From: Lutibacter sp.
GTDB taxonomy: Bacteria; Bacteroidota; Bacteroidia; Flavobacteriales; Flavobacteriaceae
Assembly: GCA_004195315.1 (NCBI GenBank)
Contig: SDWL01000067.1
Location: 1 to 8,684 of the forward strand
Reading direction: 5' to 3'
DNA length: 8,684 bases
How positions within the stretch are numbered: position 1 is the stretch's first letter; each line of letters starts with the position of its first letter. Below, one piece after another: positions 6,485-8,684 of the stretch. The notes under the pieces are model-generated. The model was not told where the DNA came from. It ran no database searches and saw only the letters and a program-made list of their open reading frames with translations. The translations under genes were made by a program, and so were the position numbers.

Positions 6485-7414
6485 ATGAGCCAGTTAAGCG
6501 TACAACACCTTTTAGGAATAAAGCATCTAAACAAAGCTGATATAGATTTAATTTTTAAAACTGCCGATCACTTTAAAGAAGTTATAAATCGGTCTATTAA
6601 AAAAGTTCCTTCACTTAGAGACATTACCATTGCCAATCTATTTTTTGAAAACAGTACTAGAACCAAATTATCTTTTGAATTGGCTGAAAAACGATTATCT
6701 GCTGATGTTATAAACTTTTCTTCAAGTCAATCTTCAGTAAAAAAAGGAGAAACTTTAATTGATACAGCTAACAATATTTTATCTATGAAAGTTGATATTA
6801 TAGTGATGAGACATCCAAATGTTGGAGCTTGTGACTTTTTGTCAAAACATGTGGATGCTAAAATTGTAAATGCTGGGGACGGTACTCATGAACATCCAAC
6901 ACAAGCATTACTAGATTCATACTCCATTCGTGAAAAATTAGGAAGTGTTGCAGGTAAAAAAGTAGTAATTGTTGGTGATATTTTACATTCTAGAGTGGCG
7001 TTGTCAAATTTTTACGCTTTAAAATTACAAGGTGCTGAAATTAAAGTTTGTGGACCTAAAACATTAATTCCAAAATACATTGAAAGTTTAGGAGTTGGTA
7101 TTGAATACGATATTAAAAAAGCATTAGATTGGTGTGATATTGCGAACGTATTACGTGTTCAAAATGAACGAATGGAAATTAATTACTTTCCTTCAACAAG
7201 AGAATATTCTCAACTTTTTGGCATCAATAAAAAGTTATTAGATTCACTAGATAAAAAAATTGTGATTATGCACCCAGGACCAATTAACAGAGGTGTAGAG
7301 ATATCAAGTGATGTCGCCGATTCTGAGCAGTCTATTATTTTAAATCAAGTTGAAAATGGTGTTGCTATTCGTATGGCGGTTATTTACTTATTAGCCCAAC
7401 AAATTAAACAATAG
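6485..7414 (+). CDS. pyrB: Aspartate carbamoyltransferase, catalytic subunit
   Basis: This enzyme condenses carbamoyl phosphate with aspartate to N-carbamoyl-aspartate, the committed step of de novo pyrimidine synthesis, in the cytoplasm. The protein has 309 residues, full length for a catalytic chain. Visible active-site motifs are FFENSTRTKLSFE (53-65, carbamoyl phosphate site STRT), KKGETLIDT (86-94, the mobile loop lysine), MRHPN (108-112), HEHPTQALLD (135-144), GDILHSRVALSN (164-175), LRVQ (223-226) and HPGPINRGVEI (263-273). All expected catalytic residues are present. Because no pyrI regulatory chain is adjacent, it may work as a simple trimer, although pyrI could lie elsewhere. It is 4 bases after pyrR, with no Shine-Dalgarno sequence, and is clearly cotranscribed with it. 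Confidence 0.97.
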   Translation: MSQLSVQHLLGIKHLNKADIDLIFKTADHFKEVINRSIKKVPSLRDITIANLFFENSTRTKLSFELAEKRLSADVINFSSSQSSVKKGETLIDTANNILSMKVDIIVMRHPNVGACDFLSKHVDAKIVNAGDGTHEHPTQALLDSYSIREKLGSVAGKKVVIVGDILHSRVALSNFYALKLQGAEIKVCGPKTLIPKYIESLGVGIEYDIKKALDWCDIANVLRVQNERMEINYFPSTREYSQLFGINKKLLDSLDKKIVIMHPGPINRGVEISSDVADSEQSIILNQVENGVAIRMAVIYLLAQQIKQ

Positions 7415-7419
7415 CTGCT

Positions 7420-7752
7420 ATGATTAGTACTAAAACTAAAAATTACACACTTGTAAAACCAAACACAAATTCAGTAGCTGTATTTGTAAAAGATTTAAAG
7501 GTAAACTATGACAAATTTAATGGTGAACATTTAATTATTGATTTTTCAGAAGAATTTAACATAGAAATTGAAGAATTAATCTTATTTTTGAAATTAAGTG
7601 TACAACACAAAGAAAATGGCACAAGTTTTGTTCTTGTTTGTAAAGGAATAAATATTGATACTATTACTGACCAGTTAAATGTTGTACCAACATTAACAGA
7701 AGCGATAGACATACTTGAAATGGATGCTATTGAACGAGATTTAGGATTTTAA
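7420..7752 (+). CDS. Small STAS-like protein of unknown function
   Basis: This 110-residue soluble protein has no signal peptide. The predicted order of strands and helices resembles the STAS/anti-sigma-factor-antagonist fold: strand at SVAVFVKDL (18-26), strand EHLIIDFS (36-43), helix IEIEELILFLKLSVQHKEN (48-66), strand SFVLVCK (69-75), then helices ending TLTEAIDILEMDAIERDLGF (91-110). The serine phosphorylated in classic antagonists, expected just before the first helix, appears to be replaced (FNIEIEEL). If the fold is right, it is a non-phosphorylated relative. The closing IERDLGF and the VVPT motif at 88-91 look like conserved features of a family found before rnz in flavobacteria; this is from memory. 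It begins 5 bases after pyrB and is part of the same operon. The STAS assignment is an inference from pattern only. Confidence 0.75.
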   Translation: MISTKTKNYTLVKPNTNSVAVFVKDLKVNYDKFNGEHLIIDFSEEFNIEIEELILFLKLSVQHKENGTSFVLVCKGINIDTITDQLNVVPTLTEAIDILEMDAIERDLGF

Positions 7753-7771
7753 ACACAATTTTGGCTTATTG

Positions 7772-8131
7772 ATGAAAAAACTACTTTTAATAACTATTTT
7801 ATTGTATTCCGCTTTTTCTGTTGCGCAGCAAACTGAAAAAAGCGATTTAGTTTTTAATGAAAATGAGCCACAAACTACATTATCTTCTGTTTCTGCATAT
7901 CCTAATCCTTTTAATGTAACAACTAAAATTAATTTTCAGTCTTCTAAAATTCAATTAGTTGAATTTACTGTAAAAAATTTATTAGGTAAAACTGTATTTA
8001 TTGAACGTGTTAGTTCTGAAATTGGATACAATTTTATTTTATTCAATCGTGATGATTTAATTAAAGGAATGTACATCTACACGCTTCAAACTGACAACGA
8101 AATTATCTCAAAAAGACTTGTTATTAGATGA
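7772..8131 (+). CDS. Short secreted protein with T9SS type A C-terminal sorting domain
   Basis: This 119-residue protein has a Sec signal peptide (MKKLLLITILLYSAFSVA, cleavage likely after A18) and then only about 22 residues of polar linker. A Por/type IX secretion C-terminal sorting domain of type A (TIGR04183-like) fills about 41-119, with YPNPFN at 43-48, VKNLLGKTVF at 67-76 and GMYIYTLQTDNEIISKRLVIR at the end. T9SS carries such proteins across the outer membrane and usually removes this domain while attaching the passenger to the surface or releasing it. Here there is hardly a passenger. It could be a remnant of a larger gene, a peptide-like product, or a protein in which the sorting domain is itself the functional part. 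The ATG at 7772 is chosen over the TTG at 7769. It follows the STAS-like gene by 19 bases and overlaps rnz by 4 bases (ATGA). Confidence 0.88.
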   Translation: MKKLLLITILLYSAFSVAQQTEKSDLVFNENEPQTTLSSVSAYPNPFNVTTKINFQSSKIQLVEFTVKNLLGKTVFIERVSSEIGYNFILFNRDDLIKGMYIYTLQTDNEIISKRLVIR

Positions 8132-8684
8132 GTTTAAAACTCACAATTTTAGGTTGCCATTCTGCTACACCAAGAGTAAACGCTCACACAACATCTCAAT
8201 TTTTAGAAATTAAAAATCATAACTTCTTGATAGATTGTGGTGAAGGAACTCAGGTTCAATTGCGTAAATATGGCATTAAGTTTTCAAAAATTAAACACAT
8301 TTTTATTTCGCATTTACACGGTGATCATATTTATGGTTTAATTGGTTTAATTTCTACATTTAGACTCCTAAACAGAGAATCAGAATTGCATATTTATGCT
8401 CCAAAAGGATTGAAAGATATTATCACTTTACAATTAAAACTCTCAAACTCTTGGACACATTATCCTTTATTATTTCACGAACTTACTTCTGAAAAAAGTG
8501 AACTTATTTTTGAAGACGAGAAAGTAGAAGTATACACCATTCCATTAAATCATAGAATTTATACAAACGGATTTTTATTTAAAGAAAAAACATGCCCTTT
8601 TTTGAAGGACAATTTGTGTTCACACTACCTTTCTCGGCCAAAAAAATTGCGCATCTTTTCCCCATCTGCACAAAGAGGATGTTG
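8128..8684 (+). CDS. rnz: Ribonuclease Z (tRNA 3'-processing endonuclease), C-terminus missing or replaced
   Basis: RNase Z cuts the 3' trailer from tRNA precursors and is a zinc-dependent metallo-beta-lactamase-fold enzyme. The N-terminus (LKLTILGCHSATPR), FLIDCGEGTQVQLR (33-46), the metal-binding motif SHLHGDH (61-67) and PLNHRIYTNGF (139-149, with the next metal histidine H142) fit the family closely up to K154 at base 8589. The usual protein is about 300 residues, so roughly half would lie beyond the window. Residues 155-185 (TCPFLKDN...) do not resemble the expected RNase Z sequence, which normally continues with a basic GxRKL-type stretch; see the separate entry for 8590-8684. The frame stays open, so a frameshift alone does not explain the change. 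The ATG overlaps the TGA of the T9SS gene, suggesting coupled translation. Confidence 0.85.
   Translation, partial: MSLKLTILGCHSATPRVNAHTTSQFLEIKNHNFLIDCGEGTQVQLRKYGIKFSKIKHIFISHLHGDHIYGLIGLISTFRLLNRESELHIYAPKGLKDIITLQLKLSNSWTHYPLLFHELTSEKSELIFEDEKVEVYTIPLNHRIYTNGFLFKEKTCPFLKDNLCSHYLSRPKKLRIFSPSAQRGC
8590..8684. other. Terminal 95 bases unlike the rest of rnz (chimeric join or inserted repeat)
   Basis: Right after the A-rich run at 8581-8590 the sequence changes. I count 40 G/C in 95 bases (about 42%), against 28-30% in the two 60-base lines sampled just upstream (8341-8460), and RNase Z similarity stops. The segment is open in the rnz frame and also in a second plus-strand frame starting at ATG 8592 (MPFFEGQF...), and one minus-strand frame is open over the same bases. 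It contains no adapter sequence. Possible explanations are a misassembled contig end, the edge of a multicopy inserted element at which assembly broke, or genuine divergence. The first two seem more likely. Confidence 0.6.

Noticed and set aside
7506..7712. Minus-strand 68-codon frame
   Set aside because: It is antisense to the STAS-like gene, which fits the operon spacing and has coherent secondary structure.

Overview
The window looks like an ordinary, AT-rich stretch of a Flavobacteriia chromosome (Bacteroidota), most likely family Flavobacteriaceae. The evidence is low GC (about 30% in sampled lines), near absence of Shine-Dalgarno sequences, promoter -7 elements of the TAnnTTTG type, a protein with a type IX secretion C-terminal sorting domain, and flavobacterial versions of a DUF349 repeat protein, a large TPR protein and paired DUF368 membrane proteins. 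I found no mobile element with a transposase, RNA gene, CRISPR array or accessory defence system.

Layout. Bases 1-19 are sequencing adapter (Nextera mosaic end), not genome. From 20 to 5827 every gene is on the minus strand. In transcription order these are a TPR protein (5827-4433), two adjacent DUF368 membrane proteins (4394-3462 and 3458-2436), shikimate dehydrogenase aroE (2443-1697, overlapping the DUF368 gene before it by 8 bases), and, after a 128-base gap, a DUF349 repeat protein (1568-20) cut by the window edge. Bases 5828-5940 form a divergent promoter region. From 5941 to the end every gene is on the plus strand and tightly packed: pyrR, pyrB, a small STAS-like protein, a very short T9SS-sorted protein, and rnz (ribonuclease Z), which starts inside the stop of the gene before it.

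How the genes work together. The minus-strand cluster joins envelope-lipid recycling (DUF368 proteins, now understood as undecaprenyl-phosphate translocases) to an aromatic amino acid enzyme and proteins of unknown role. The plus-strand cluster joins de novo pyrimidine synthesis (pyrB) and its regulator or salvage enzyme (pyrR) to tRNA 3'-end processing (rnz), with two small unassigned proteins between them. There are no gene-free stretches over 300 bases.

Points needing attention. The rnz reading frame matches the family up to residue 154 (base 8589). It then changes abruptly to 95 bases of higher-GC sequence unlike RNase Z, so the end of the window is either a chimeric join, the edge of an inserted repeat, or a very unusual RNase Z. 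The best biological curiosities are the T9SS protein with almost no passenger domain, the STAS-like protein without a phospho-acceptor serine, and the diverged tandem pair of DUF368 proteins. I see no convincing undescribed system.
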